Shown here: one piece after another, positions 53,123 to 64,000 of the stretch
How positions within the stretch are numbered: the stretch's first letter is position 1
How the letters are laid out: every line of letters begins with the position of its first letter
NCBI GenBank assembly: GCA_963783835.1
Contig: CAWAOX010000018.1
Location: 1 to 64,000 of the forward strand
Origin: CAIQPS01 sp963783835
Lineage (GTDB): Bacteria > Actinomycetota > Thermoleophilia > RBG-16-64-13
DNA: 64,000 nucleotides
Direction of reading: 5' to 3'
Notes under the pieces: model-generated
Seen by the model: only the letters and a program-made list of their open reading frames with translations
The model's database searches: none
What the model was told of the DNA's origin: nothing
Made by a program: the position numbers and the translations under genes

Positions 53123-53136
53123 ACAGAAGGAGACGA

Positions 53137-54399
53137 GTGGTGGTCGCATATGACGTGAAAGACGCGGGCCTCGCGCCGGTCGGCGTGCTGCGGATCGAGT
53201 GGGCGGAGAAAGAGATGCCGGTGCTGGCTCTCATCCGCGAACGGTTCGCGAAGGAGAAGCCGCTCGCGGGCATCCGCATCGGGGCGTGCCTGCACGTGAC
53301 CAGCGAGACCGCCAGCCTCATGCGGACGCTTGCCGCTGGGGGTGCGGAACTGTCCCTGTGCGCCTCGAACCCGCTGTCCACGCAGGACGATGTCGCCGCG
53401 GCGCTGGTTGTCGAGTACGGCATCTCCACCTTCGCCATCAAGGGCGAGGACCGCGACACCTATTACCGCCACATGCAGAGCGTCATCGACTCGCACCCAC
53501 AGATCACCATGGACGACGGAGCGGACGTCGTGGGACTGCTGCACACCGAGCGGACCGACGCGGCGGTGGGTGTCATCGGCGGCACCGAGGAGACGACCAC
53601 GGGGGTCATCCGGCTGAAATCGATGGAGCAGGAGGGTGTGCTGCGCTACCCCATCGTGGCGGTCAACGAGGCCATGACCAAGCACATGTTCGACAACCGC
53701 TACGGCACCGGGCAGTCGACCCTCGACGGCGTCATCCGGGCGACGAACCGCATGATTGCCGGCAAGGTCGTCGTGATCGCGGGGTATGGCTGGTGCGGCA
53801 GGGGCGTCGCCATGCGGGCCAAGGGGCACGGCGCCGATGTCGTCGTGCTCGAGGTCGACCCGTTGCGGGCCCTCGAAGCCCTCATGGATGGCTACCGGGT
53901 GATGCCGATGGCCCAGGCTGCGCCGATCGGCGACATCTTCATCACCGCCACCGGCGACATCCACGTGATCCGCAAAGAGCACTTCGAAGTCATGAAGGAC
54001 GGGGCGATCGTCGCCAACACCGGGCACTTCAACGTCGAGATCGATATCCCCGCGCTCGAGGCGCTGTCGGTGAGCCGCCGCCGGGTACGGGAGTTCGTGG
54101 AGGAGTTCGCCCTCGGGAATGGCAGGAACGTCTATTTGCTCGGAGACGGCCGGCTGATCAACCTCGCCGCCGCTGAGGGTCATCCTTCGAGCGTGATGGA
54201 CATGAGCTTCGCGAACCAGGCGCTGGTCGCCGAGTACATGGTCAAGAACGCGGCCACCCTGCAGAAGAAGGTGTACGACGTCCCGGCCGACATCGATGAG
54301 GAGATCGCCCGTCTGAAGCTGGCGTCGCTCGGATCCGGCATCGACGTGCTCACGCCCGAGCAGGCGGAGTATTTGGCCAGCTGGAACATGGGGACCTAA
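53137..54399 (+). CDS. ahcY: Adenosylhomocysteinase
   Basis: NAD-dependent hydrolysis of S-adenosylhomocysteine to adenosine and homocysteine, clearing the by-product of methylation. The 420-residue protein lacks the eukaryote/proteobacterial insert and resembles archaeal and thermophile enzymes. Landmarks are SLCASNPLSTQDDVAAAL, NEAMTKHMFDNRYGTGQS, the Rossmann motif VVIAGYGWCGRGVA, NTGHFNVEID and LGDGRLINLAAAEGHPSSVM. GTG 53137 follows GAAGGAGACGA. mtnA follows after two bases. Confidence 0.95.
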   Translation: MVVAYDVKDAGLAPVGVLRIEWAEKEMPVLALIRERFAKEKPLAGIRIGACLHVTSETASLMRTLAAGGAELSLCASNPLSTQDDVAAALVVEYGISTFAIKGEDRDTYYRHMQSVIDSHPQITMDDGADVVGLLHTERTDAAVGVIGGTEETTTGVIRLKSMEQEGVLRYPIVAVNEAMTKHMFDNRYGTGQSTLDGVIRATNRMIAGKVVVIAGYGWCGRGVAMRAKGHGADVVVLEVDPLRALEALMDGYRVMPMAQAAPIGDIFITATGDIHVIRKEHFEVMKDGAIVANTGHFNVEIDIPALEALSVSRRRVREFVEEFALGNGRNVYLLGDGRLINLAAAEGHPSSVMDMSFANQALVAEYMVKNAATLQKKVYDVPADIDEEIARLKLASLGSGIDVLTPEQAEYLASWNMGT

Positions 54400-54401
54400 A
54401 G

Positions 54402-55457
54402 GTGGCGGGAGTCGACAACATCCGGCCGGTCGTCTGGCGAGACGGCGGGGTGGTGCTGATCGACCAGCGCCGATTGCCGCTCGAAGAGGTATATGTCACC
54501 TGCACCTCGTGGCAGCAGGTAGCGGCCGCGATCTGCGACATGACCGTCCGCGGAGCGCCCGCTCTCGGGGTGACCGCCGGCATGGGCATGGCCCTGGCCG
54601 CCCGCTCCGCCCTCCCCGAAGATGGCGCCGATCTCGTTCGTTTCCGCGCGGCGGTCCAGGCTGCATCTAAAGGCCTATTCGAGACCCGGCCGACTGCCTA
54701 TAACCTTCCGTGGGCGCTCAAGGAGATGGAGCGCATCTGGAGCCGCGACGACCTGTCTCCGGCCGAGATAGCCGAAGCCATGGAGCGGCGGGCCGTTCAG
54801 ATCTACGAGGATGACCTGGCCTCGTGCCGGGCGATAGGCGAGTACGGGGCGGATCTCATCACGGGGGAGCAGCCGGTGGTATTGACGCACTGCAACGCGG
54901 GGGCTCTGGCTACAGCCGGATACGGCACGGCGCTCGGTGTCATCCGCTCGGCCTATGCCCGAAACCCCCGGCTGCGCGTGTTCGCCGACGAGACCCGGCC
55001 GTTGCTGCAGGGTGCTCGGCTGACCGCATGGGAGTTAGTCCGTGAGGGCATACCGGTGGAACTGATCACCGACGGCATGGCGGGCCACTTCATGAGGCAA
55101 GGCCTTATCACCCACGTTGTCGTAGGCGCCGACCGCATCACCGCGAACGGAGACGTGGCCAACAAGATCGGCACATACACCGTGTCGGTCCTGGCGCGCG
55201 AGCACGGAGTCCCGTTCTATGTCGCGGCCCCCTTCTCGACGGTGGACAGGCAACTGCCCGATGGGAGCGCCATTCCCATCGAGGAGCGGGACGAGGCGGA
55301 GGTGACAGGCTTTGGGGGCGTGCGTTGGGCTCCTTTGGGAGTGAAGGTACGGAACCCGGCCTTCGACGTCACCCCGGCCGCCAACGTCACCGCCATCATC
55401 ACCGACCGCGGGATAGCTAAGCCGCCCTACGATACGAGCCTGGAGGCGCTTGCATGA
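54402..55457 (+). CDS. mtnA: S-methyl-5-thioribose-1-phosphate isomerase
   Basis: Methionine-salvage aldose-ketose isomerase of the eIF2B-alpha-like family. The 351-residue protein has CDMTVRGAPALGVTAGMGMA, LTHCNAGALATAGYGTALGV (catalytic Cys), DETRPLLQGARLTAWEL and VVGADRITANGDVANKIGTY (catalytic Asp). It needs methylthioribose-1-phosphate, usually made by MTA phosphorylase, so the adjacent PNP-like protein is a plausible but unproven partner. No later mtn genes are in the window. Confidence 0.95.
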   Translation: MAGVDNIRPVVWRDGGVVLIDQRRLPLEEVYVTCTSWQQVAAAICDMTVRGAPALGVTAGMGMALAARSALPEDGADLVRFRAAVQAASKGLFETRPTAYNLPWALKEMERIWSRDDLSPAEIAEAMERRAVQIYEDDLASCRAIGEYGADLITGEQPVVLTHCNAGALATAGYGTALGVIRSAYARNPRLRVFADETRPLLQGARLTAWELVREGIPVELITDGMAGHFMRQGLITHVVVGADRITANGDVANKIGTYTVSVLAREHGVPFYVAAPFSTVDRQLPDGSAIPIEERDEAEVTGFGGVRWAPLGVKVRNPAFDVTPAANVTAIITDRGIAKPPYDTSLEALA

Positions 55458-56452
55458 GAGTGATGGTCATGGCTGCCGGTAAGGGCACTCGGCTACGGCC
55501 GGTCACCGACCTCCTGCCCAAACCCATGGCCCCGATCGCGAACCGGCCGGTGCTCCATCACATCTTGCGCCTGCTCAAGCGCCACGGCTTCCCCGAGGTG
55601 GTCCTTAACCTCCACCATATGCCCGACGCCGTCACGGGTCACTTCGGCGATGGTGCGGCCTTGGGGATGGATATCCGCTACTCGTTCGAGCCCGAGCTCC
55701 TCGGCACGGCCGGTGGCGTCAAGAAGAACGAGGACTTCCTCGGCGCCGATACCTTTCTCGTCATGAGCGGCGACGCGCTCACCGATATCGACCTGACCGG
55801 ATTGGTCGCGGCCCACCGCCGCGCCGGATCCATCGCCACGATCGCGGTCAAGGAAGTGGCCGATCCGAGCCTCTACGGCGTGGTCGTGACGGACGACGAC
55901 GAGCGGGTAGTGGGCTTCCAGGAGAAACCCAGCCGGGAGGAAGCTCGCTCGCACCTCTGCAACTGCGGCATCTACGTGTTCGAGCCCGAGATCCTCTCGA
56001 TGATCCCCGCCGGTGAGTTCGACGATTTCGGTAGCCGGCTCTTCCCGGATCTTCTCAAACAGCACATCGCGTTTCACTCCCACACCTTTGGTGGCTATTG
56101 GAGCGACGTGGGTAATCTGGGCGAGTACTTCCGGGGCAACGCCGACGCGCTTACGGGTAAGGTGGCGGTCGAATTGCCGGGCGAGGAGGTGCGTCCGGGC
56201 GTCTGGGTGGACGAGGCTACTCACATCGCCCCTTCGGTCCGTATCGAGCCCCCGGTCGTCATCGGCCGCGACTGCTCCCTTGGCGAGGATGCAGTGATCG
56301 AGGGCCCGACCGTTCTGGGCGACCGCACCGTTGTGGGCGCCGAGGCCCACGTGACCCGGGCGGTGGTCCTCTCCGACTCGCACGTGGCCGCCGGGTCGAT
56401 GATCGTCGAAGGGGTCGTCGGTCAGAAGCCGGGACACCGGCATGAGCGTTGA
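55454..56452 (+). CDS. Sugar-phosphate nucleotidyltransferase (mannose/glucose-1-phosphate type)
   Basis: A 332-residue enzyme: the N-terminal nucleotidyltransferase domain has MVMAAGKGTRLRPVTDLLPK (3-22), GTAGGVKKNEDF and VMSGDALTDIDL; GGYWSDVGNLGEYFRGN follows, then a left-handed beta-helix of hexapeptide repeats from about 245. It activates a sugar-1-phosphate with NTP; which sugar cannot be told from sequence, with GDP-mannose pyrophosphorylase-like annotation most common. It overlaps mtnA by four bases (ATGA) and comF by 11 bases. Confidence 0.88.
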   Translation: MRVMVMAAGKGTRLRPVTDLLPKPMAPIANRPVLHHILRLLKRHGFPEVVLNLHHMPDAVTGHFGDGAALGMDIRYSFEPELLGTAGGVKKNEDFLGADTFLVMSGDALTDIDLTGLVAAHRRAGSIATIAVKEVADPSLYGVVVTDDDERVVGFQEKPSREEARSHLCNCGIYVFEPEILSMIPAGEFDDFGSRLFPDLLKQHIAFHSHTFGGYWSDVGNLGEYFRGNADALTGKVAVELPGEEVRPGVWVDEATHIAPSVRIEPPVVIGRDCSLGEDAVIEGPTVLGDRTVVGAEAHVTRAVVLSDSHVAAGSMIVEGVVGQKPGHRHER

Positions 56453-57284
56453 GGCGGGGATACCCCTAGGAGCCCGCAGCCAACCGAGAAACGGGGCGCC
56501 TGCCGGTGGTCTGAGAGTGCTGGCCCGCTGGTGGCGCGATTCGGTGGCAGAGCCCGTCATCTCGGTGTTGTTTCCCCCACGCTGTGTGGGGTGCGGCGAT
56601 TTCGAGTCCCACCTCTGCGCCCGCTGCGAGGCCTCCCTTGTACCGATCGGGCGGGATTGCTGCCCCCGTTGCGGGGAGCCCGGGCCTCGGCCCCTGGTGG
56701 GACGCCGTTGTTCGCATTGCATGGGGGTGGAACTGACCTACGCCGGAGCGCGCAGCGCCTTTCTGCACGCCGGGGTCGCCAAACGGATGGTCGTGGAGTT
56801 CAAGTCGGGTGGACAACCGGTACTGGCGCCGCTGATGGCACGGCTGGCGGCGCCCGCTTTTGGAGAGCTCGTGTCGGCTGCCGGAGGGAACGGGCCGGTG
56901 GTGGTCACCTGGGTGCCCTCGCATCCGGCCGCGCAGCGGGAGCGTGGCTACAACCAGGCGGAACTCCTCTCCCGAGCGCTTGCCCGCGGCCTGCCGCCTC
57001 TCCTCGTGGCCGGGTTGACTCGCAAGCCCTTACGGACGAGACATCAGAAGGCGCTGGGCAGGGCAGGGCGGCAGAGCAACCTGAGGGGCGCTTTCGTCCT
57101 AGACGAAAAAGCCCTGCGTGCGCTACCTTTCCGTCCGGCAGCCCTCGTCCTGGTCGACGATGTCTACACGACGGGGGCCACCGCCCAGGAGGTATCTCTC
57201 GTGCTGGAAGCGGGTACCGGATCCCCGGTGTATGTGTTCACGTTCTCCCGGGCGGCCTCCAGCGGGAGCGAAGGGCACGACTAA
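56442..57284 (+). CDS. comF: ComF-family phosphoribosyltransferase-like protein
   Basis: A 280-residue protein with an N-terminal Cys-rich double zinc ribbon (FPPRCVGCGDFESHLCARC, CCPRCGEPGP, RRCSHCMG; about residues 45-92) and a PRTase domain with WVPSHPAAQRERGYNQAELL and the PRPP loop LVLVDDVYTTGAT. ComF is linked to DNA uptake and to protection of incoming DNA in transformable bacteria, but homologues are widespread. comF followed by hpf and secA is a common Gram-positive order. Confidence 0.9.
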   Translation: MSVEAGIPLGARSQPRNGAPAGGLRVLARWWRDSVAEPVISVLFPPRCVGCGDFESHLCARCEASLVPIGRDCCPRCGEPGPRPLVGRRCSHCMGVELTYAGARSAFLHAGVAKRMVVEFKSGGQPVLAPLMARLAAPAFGELVSAAGGNGPVVVTWVPSHPAAQRERGYNQAELLSRALARGLPPLLVAGLTRKPLRTRHQKALGRAGRQSNLRGAFVLDEKALRALPFRPAALVLVDDVYTTGATAQEVSLVLEAGTGSPVYVFTFSRAASSGSEGHD

Positions 57285-57307
57285 CAGAGTCCCTACACTG
57301 AGGAGGC

Positions 57308-57313
57308 TATAAT
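57308..57313 (+). promoter_or_regulatory. -10 element before hpf
   Basis: Perfect TATAAT at 57308-57313, 45 bases upstream of the hpf start, in the 74-base comF-hpf gap. No -35 consensus is seen at the correct distance. It probably drives hpf separately, as expected for a stress or stationary-phase gene. Confidence 0.5.
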
Positions 57314-57358
57314 GGCCTGTGTGACCCCATCTACGACGAATCAAGGAGCTAGACCGGC

Positions 57359-57922
57359 GTGAACCTCACGGTCAAAGGCAGGAATCTCGTTCTCACCGAG
57401 GCGATCAGCGCCTATGCCGCGGAGAAGATCGGACGGCTGGGCAAGTACCTGACCGATGGGTCCCGTTGTGAGGTGGAGATCTGGACGGAAAAGAACCCGA
57501 GCATCTCCGACAACCAGGTAGTGGAAGCGACCATCTTCACGAAGGGGCCGGTCATCCGGGCACGGGAGGCTTCGCCGGACATCCGCGCCTCCATCGATCT
57601 GGTGTTCGAGAAGCTCGAGCGCCAAGTGAAGAAGTACCGCCACAAACTGGTGTCGCACCAGGGGCCGTCCATGGGGACGTTCGCCGCCGCAGGTTTCGAG
57701 CTCCCGGCCGAGGGCGAGGCTATCGATGAAGAGGCCGAACTCCCTCGAATAGTGAAGACGAAACAGTTCATGGTCAAGCCCATGACGCCCGAGGAAGCGG
57801 CTCTGCAGTTGGAGTTGGTCGGGCACGACTTCTTTGTGTTCACCAATTCCGAGACCAACGAGACCGCGGTGGTGTATCGCCGCCGTGACGGAAACTACGG
57901 GCTGATCGAGGCGCAGACCTGA
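57359..57922 (+). CDS. hpf: Ribosome hibernation-promoting factor, long form
   Basis: A 187-residue long-type HPF that dimerises 70S ribosomes into 100S particles in resting cells. The N-terminal S30AE/YfiA domain has LTVKGRNLVLTEAISAYAAE (2-21) and ASPDIRASIDLVFEKLERQV; the C-terminal dimerisation domain has VVKTKQF-like RIVKTKQFMVKPMTPEEAAL and DFFVFTNSETNETAVVYRRR. GTG 57359 follows CAAGGAGC. Confidence 0.95.
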   Translation: MNLTVKGRNLVLTEAISAYAAEKIGRLGKYLTDGSRCEVEIWTEKNPSISDNQVVEATIFTKGPVIRAREASPDIRASIDLVFEKLERQVKKYRHKLVSHQGPSMGTFAAAGFELPAEGEAIDEEAELPRIVKTKQFMVKPMTPEEAALQLELVGHDFFVFTNSETNETAVVYRRRDGNYGLIEAQT

Positions 57923-58004
57923 GAGACGGGGTCTCCGCCGCCTGGCCTCGCGGCTGGGGCGGCCTTGCTTCCTCGACGGCCACAAGCAGTAGGCGTGGTT
58001 TTGA

Positions 58005-60620
<2,616 letters not shown>

Positions 60621-60681
60621 TCGGCCAACGACCGGCGCGGCTCCATCTTTCGGCTGATGGGCCGTCACGGGTCCCGTAGGC

Positions 60682-60687
60682 TATAAT
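60682..60687 (+). promoter_or_regulatory. -10 element placing prfB as a near-leaderless transcript
   Basis: Perfect TATAAT at 60682-60687, with the prfB ATG only ten bases later. A start of transcription 6-8 bases after the element would leave a leader of only two to four bases. No Shine-Dalgarno is present before the ATG, which fits leaderless translation. No -35 was recognised. Confidence 0.55.
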
Positions 60688-60697
60688 CCCCCCGCGT

Positions 60698-61865
60698 ATG
60701 GCAGATAATACTGAGAGCAAGACCCCCTCCCTGGCCGAGTATCGCGAGCTTGTGGCCGTCTTCCGCGATAAGCTCCTGTGGGCAAGGGAGTATCTTTGAC
60801 CCCGCTTCATTGCGCCGGGACATCGCCTCGCTCGAGGAGGCGATGCGCGCTCCCGACTTCTGGGACGACCAGAACCACGCCCAGAGCCTGAGCACCCGCT
60901 ACAGCCGTCTGCGTAGCCGCCTGGAACACTACGACCACCTCGCCTCTCAGTTCGACGACCTAGAGGTGTTGCTCGACATGGCGTCGGAGGAGACCGGTGG
61001 CGAGGCGGTGCCGCAGGAACTGGCCGAGGAGGTCGAGCGGCTGACGAGGGATGTCGGCCGGACCCTCGAGCAGTTGGAGGAACAGCGCTTGTTCACGGGG
61101 GAATTCGACGCGGGCGACGCCATCGTCAGCATCCATCCGGGCGCTGGGGGCACCGAAAGCCAGGATTGGGCCGAGATGCTGCTCCGCATGTATCTGCGTT
61201 GGGCGCAAGGGCGGGGATTCGCGGCCGAGTTGAACGAGGCGAGCGAAGGCGACGAGGCCGGGATCAAGAGCGCGACGTTCACCGTCCACGGCGAGAACGC
61301 CTACGGGCTGCTCTCCACCGAGCGAGGTGTGCACCGGCTCGTTCGCATATCCCCCTTCGATTCGGCCAGCCGGCGCCACACCTCCTTCGCGTCCGTAGAT
61401 ATCACCCCCCTCATTGAGGGTGACATCGATCTGGAGATCGACGATAAGGAACTGCGGGTAGAGACGTACCGATCCTCGGGCGCGGGGGGACAGCACGTCA
61501 ACAAGACCGACTCGGCCGTCCGCATCACCCACGTCCCCACCAGGACCGTCGTGCAGTGCCAGAACGAGCGGTCGCAGATCCAGAACCGCGAGACGGCCAT
61601 GCGGATGCTCCGTGGCAAGTTGCTCCTTCTCGAGCACGAGAAGCGGGAGCAGGAGATGGCGAGGGAGAAGGGGGAGCAGAAGGATATCGCCTGGGGCAGC
61701 CAGATCCGTTCGTACGTGCTCGCCCCCTACACCCTCGTGAAGGACCACCGGACCAACTTCGAAAAAGGCAACGTAGAAGCGGTCCTTGACGGGGCCATCG
61801 ACGATTTCATCCGGGAGTATGTGTGGCAGAGGTCTACCGGGAGGCTCGGCAGGCGCTCGGCGTGA
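60698..61865 (+). CDS. prfB: Peptide chain release factor 2, expressed by programmed +1 frameshift
   Basis: RF2 reads UAA and UGA. The first frame runs ATG 60698 to an in-frame TGA at 60797-60799 (33 codons, ending WAREYL); a +1 shift skipping T60797 continues as DPASLRRDIASLEEAMRAPD to 61865, giving about 388 residues. The SPF stop-codon motif (RISPFDSASRR) and GGQ (SSGAGGQHVNKTDSAV) are present. The shift lets RF2 control its own amount: low RF2 slows reading of UGA and favours the shift. It follows secA, with its own -10 element. Confidence 0.95.
60785..60800 (+). promoter_or_regulatory. prfB programmed frameshift signal
   Basis: AGGGAG (60785-60790) acts as an internal Shine-Dalgarno, followed by TAT and the slip site CTT-TGA-C (60794-60800). 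Spacing and slip site match the E. coli prfB element (AGGGGG-TAT-CTT-TGA-C) apart from one base in the internal Shine-Dalgarno. Confidence 0.95.
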
Positions 61866-61956
61866 CGGGCGCGCTGTCGGGGCCGGGGCGGGAGGTATCC
61901 GCGGAGACCCGAAGAATAGTTGTGAGGTATCCCCAGAAGGAAGTCGCAGGTAGCAC

Positions 61957-62640
61957 GTGATCAAGTTCGAAGACGTAACGAAGATATACCCTCCGAGCAC
62001 CGTCGGGCTGGAAAAAGTGAGCCTCCACATCGAGGTGGGCGAGTTCGTCTTCCTCGTGGGGCCGTCCGGCTCGGGCAAGTCCACCTTCATCCGTCTACTG
62101 ATCAAAGAGTTGGAGCCCGACAGAGGCCGGGTCAGCGTCGGCGGGCGGGACCTCTCGACCTTGCGCCGCTGGAAGACGCCCTATCTTCGGCGCAACATCG
62201 GCTGCGTGTTCCAGGATTTCAAGCTGCTGCCCAACAAGACCGCCTTCGAGAATGTCATGTACGCCCTTGTCGTGACCGGGAGTGCGAACAGCGCCTCCAA
62301 GAAGAAGGCCGCCGAGATGCTCTCGCTCGTGGGGCTCGGTCACAAGTCGGAAAGCTTCCCGAACCAACTGTCTGGGGGCGAACAGCAGCGTGTGTCAATC
62401 GCGCGCGCGTTCGTCAACCATCCCCCGTTGCTCATCGCCGACGAGCCCACCGGCAACCTCGACCCCGAGACGTCAATGGGGATCATGCAGTTGCTCTACC
62501 GCATCAACAAGACCGGGACCACGGTCCTCATGGCCACCCACGACCGGGAGATGGTCGACCGCATGCGCCGGCGCGTGATCGCGCTTGAGGCCGGCAAAGT
62601 GGTCCGCGACCAGAAACGAGGCGGCTATGGGGAGGATTAG
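61957..62640 (+). CDS. ftsE: Cell-division ATP-binding protein FtsE
   Basis: ABC ATPase that with FtsX controls peptidoglycan hydrolases at division or elongation sites. The 227-residue protein has Walker A GPSGSGKST (35-43), the signature LSGGEQQRVSIARAF and Walker B LLIADEPTGNLD. The start is GTG 61957; the 91-base gap before it contains no clear promoter. It overlaps ftsX by 14 bases. Confidence 0.96.
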   Translation: MIKFEDVTKIYPPSTVGLEKVSLHIEVGEFVFLVGPSGSGKSTFIRLLIKELEPDRGRVSVGGRDLSTLRRWKTPYLRRNIGCVFQDFKLLPNKTAFENVMYALVVTGSANSASKKKAAEMLSLVGLGHKSESFPNQLSGGEQQRVSIARAFVNHPPLLIADEPTGNLDPETSMGIMQLLYRINKTGTTVLMATHDREMVDRMRRRVIALEAGKVVRDQKRGGYGED

Positions 62641-63511
62641 CTTCTTCTTCAAAGAGGCTTTTGGGTCTCTACGCAGGAACTACTTCATGACCATCGCCGC
62701 CTTGGTGACGGTCTTCCTGTCGATCGTGGTCCTCGGCGGAGTCCTCGTGTTCGTCTACACCACGGACGCCCTGCTGAAAGAAGTCGAACAGAAGGTCGAG
62801 ATCACCGTCTACCTCAAGACCGATCCCGACCCGACCGCGGATCAGGTCGACGCGATGGAGACCGAGATCCTGGGCTGGCCCGAAGTGAAGAGCTCGGTGT
62901 TCGTCAGCAAGCAAGACGCTCTCGAGCGCCTTAGGCAAGATTTCAAGGACAACCCGGAGATTCTGGAGGGTTTGACGGGCAACCCGCTCCCGGCCTCATT
63001 CGAGATCTCGCTTGTCGACCCGCAGGCGGTAAGTGAGGTGGCGGCGCGGTTCGACGGGAAGGCTATCGTGGACGAGGTCCGCTATGGCAAAGAGATAGCG
63101 GACAAGCTCTTCAGCTTCACGTCACAGGCCCGGAACTTCCTGCTGGTCTTCATCGTGCTGCTGGGCATCGTGGCCGTGCTTCTCATCTCCAACACCATCA
63201 GGCTCTCCATATTCGCCCGCAAGCGGGAGGTCGAGATCATGAAGCTGGTGGGGGCGACGAACTGGTTCATCCGCTGGCCGTTCCTGATCGAGGGGATCAC
63301 CGTCGGGTTCTTCGGGGCCCTGGCGGCCGTGGTCGTGGTGTTGCTCGTCAACAGCTTCCTGGTCGGGAGGATCAGAGACAACCTGACATTCATGACCATC
63401 CCGCTCGACGCGGTCCCGTACGTCCTCGTATCCGTCATCCTGCTCGCGGTGGGAGTGGTGATCGGCGCGGTGGGATCCGCCATCGGCCTGCGGCGGTTCC
63501 TCAGGATATAA
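62627..63511 (+). CDS. ftsX: Cell-division membrane protein FtsX
   Basis: I start at ATG 62627 (MGRISFFFKEAFGSLRRNYF), with GAGG six bases upstream, giving 294 residues. FtsX has one N-terminal membrane helix (TIAALVTVFLSIVVLGGVLV), an extracellular domain (about 50-170) that contacts cell-wall hydrolases or their activators, then three more helices with LLGIVAVLLISNTIRLSIFA and KREVEIMKLVGATNWFIRWP, the family signature. Partner of FtsE. Confidence 0.95.
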   Translation: MGRISFFFKEAFGSLRRNYFMTIAALVTVFLSIVVLGGVLVFVYTTDALLKEVEQKVEITVYLKTDPDPTADQVDAMETEILGWPEVKSSVFVSKQDALERLRQDFKDNPEILEGLTGNPLPASFEISLVDPQAVSEVAARFDGKAIVDEVRYGKEIADKLFSFTSQARNFLLVFIVLLGIVAVLLISNTIRLSIFARKREVEIMKLVGATNWFIRWPFLIEGITVGFFGALAAVVVVLLVNSFLVGRIRDNLTFMTIPLDAVPYVLVSVILLAVGVVIGAVGSAIGLRRFLRI

Positions 63512-63578
63512 GCTCGGCGTAAACCGCTTTCTGCGGGTTGGCGTATGCTTTGACTTGGCTTGGGGTATCCTTGCACGC

Positions 63579-64000
63579 ATGCCTAGAAGCCTGAAGATAT
63601 CCCTGCTGATCGTGGGCGGCCTTGTCGCCGCCATGCTGCTGGTCTCGGGCGGGTTCCTCCTCGGTGCGCGGGACGACCTGGCCTCGGCGCTGCGCGGACT
63701 GTTCCCCGTGGTCGCCGGGTCGTCGACATCGGGTGATTCCTACGATTTGCAGCAGGAAGTGCTCGACAAGCTCGAGTCGACCTACTACAGATCGGTTGAC
63801 GGGACCACGCTGCACGCGGACGCTATCGAGGGGATGATCGCCGGGCTGGACGACCCCTACACGGTGTACTGGGATCCCACCGAGTACGCCTCGTTCAAGG
63901 AGAGCAGCTCCGGCGCGTATACCGGGGTCGGGATGAGCGTCGAGATGAAAGACAACCTGGTCACCGTGGTGTCCACGTTCAAGGGCAGCCCGGCCGACCA
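63579..64000 (+). CDS. ctpA: C-terminal processing (S41/CtpA-type) protease, N-terminal part (cut by window end)
   Basis: From ATG 63579 the visible 140 residues show a basic start and signal anchor (SLKISLLIVGGLVAAMLLVS then GGFLLGAR), a spacer, then the S41 N-terminal block QEVLDKLESTYYRSVDGTTL, AIEGMIAGLDDPYTVYWDP and the beginning of a PDZ domain (SGAYTGVGMSVEM, FKGSPAD). The catalytic Ser/Lys lie beyond the window. Exported processing proteases of this class can act on cell-wall hydrolase regulators; its place after ftsEX is suggestive. Confidence 0.9.
   Translation, partial: MPRSLKISLLIVGGLVAAMLLVSGGFLLGARDDLASALRGLFPVVAGSSTSGDSYDLQQEVLDKLESTYYRSVDGTTLHADAIEGMIAGLDDPYTVYWDPTEYASFKESSSGAYTGVGMSVEMKDNLVTVVSTFKGSPAD

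Noticed and set aside
60750..60797. A GTG start of prfB at 60750 in the second frame
   Set aside because: It would bypass the frameshift element, which matches the E. coli signal closely; the first frame from ATG 60698 with a +1 shift is the better model.
63520..63545. Terminator after ftsX
   Set aside because: CCGC/GCGG can pair around TTTCT, but the stem is short and no T-run follows.

Overview
The window is high-GC, very gene-dense DNA carrying core housekeeping genes of a Gram-positive bacterium. The evidence points to a deep-branching, probably anaerobic actinobacterium of the Coriobacteriia/Thermoleophilia/OPB41 kind; this placement is inference from gene order and protein style, not from a tree. 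Supporting points are the continuous str-S10-spc-alpha ribosomal cluster followed by truA and rplM-rpsI, glmS next to acpS and nnr, glyA-dCMP deaminase-atp-murA-LCP order, ThyX instead of ThyA, zinc (C+) forms of S14, L24, L31 and L36, a secA-prfB-ftsEX-ctpA run, and frequent GTG/TTG starts.

Layout. 1-18694: rpsG (end only), fusA, tuf, then the S10, spc and alpha gene sets through secY, adk, map, infA, rpmJ, rpoA and rplQ, all on the plus strand with gaps of a few to about 90 bases, closed by a strong terminator at 18761-18796. 18807-19664: truA. 19665-26751: an accessory block that separates truA from rplM-rpsI. It holds an uncharacterised radical SAM protein, two tandem minus-strand molybdopterin enzymes that look like the large subunit of pyrogallol-phloroglucinol transhydroxylase, and a divergent TetR-type regulator. 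26767-27704: rplM-rpsI with its own consensus promoter and terminator. 27735-34853: a PLP racemase-like protein, glmS, a three-domain AcpS-NAD(P)HX epimerase-dehydratase fusion, a CBS protein, a small membrane protein and a CCA-adding-enzyme relative. 34952-35344: a small secreted Thr-rich protein on the minus strand. 35578-42037: rpmE, thyX, yqhQ, prfA, a PrmC-Sua5 fusion, glyA and dCMP deaminase. 42165-49317: the F-type ATP synthase operon. 49321-57284: murA, an LCP cell-wall ligase gene broken by one base inside a 24-base tandem repeat, a short purine-nucleoside-phosphorylase-like gene with ahcY and mtnA (SAM by-product salvage), a sugar nucleotidyltransferase and comF. 57359-64000: hpf, secA, prfB with the classical programmed frameshift, ftsE, ftsX and the start of a ctpA-type protease.

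How the genes work together. Most of the window is the translation, secretion and energy core. ThyX, GlyA and dCMP deaminase together serve thymidylate and one-carbon metabolism. PrfA with PrmC, and separately PrfB, form the termination machinery. AhcY, MtnA and the PNP-like protein plausibly recycle S-adenosylhomocysteine and methylthioadenosine. The accessory block is the most unusual part: two near-identical transhydroxylase large subunits with no Fe-S small subunit beside them, a consensus minus-strand promoter whose -10 element is overlapped by a 9+3+9 palindrome next to a TetR gene, and a terminator-like hairpin between the two copies. No rRNA, tRNA, CRISPR array or insertion sequence was recognised, and no gene-free stretch exceeds 300 bases (the longest are 25859-26073 and 35345-35577).
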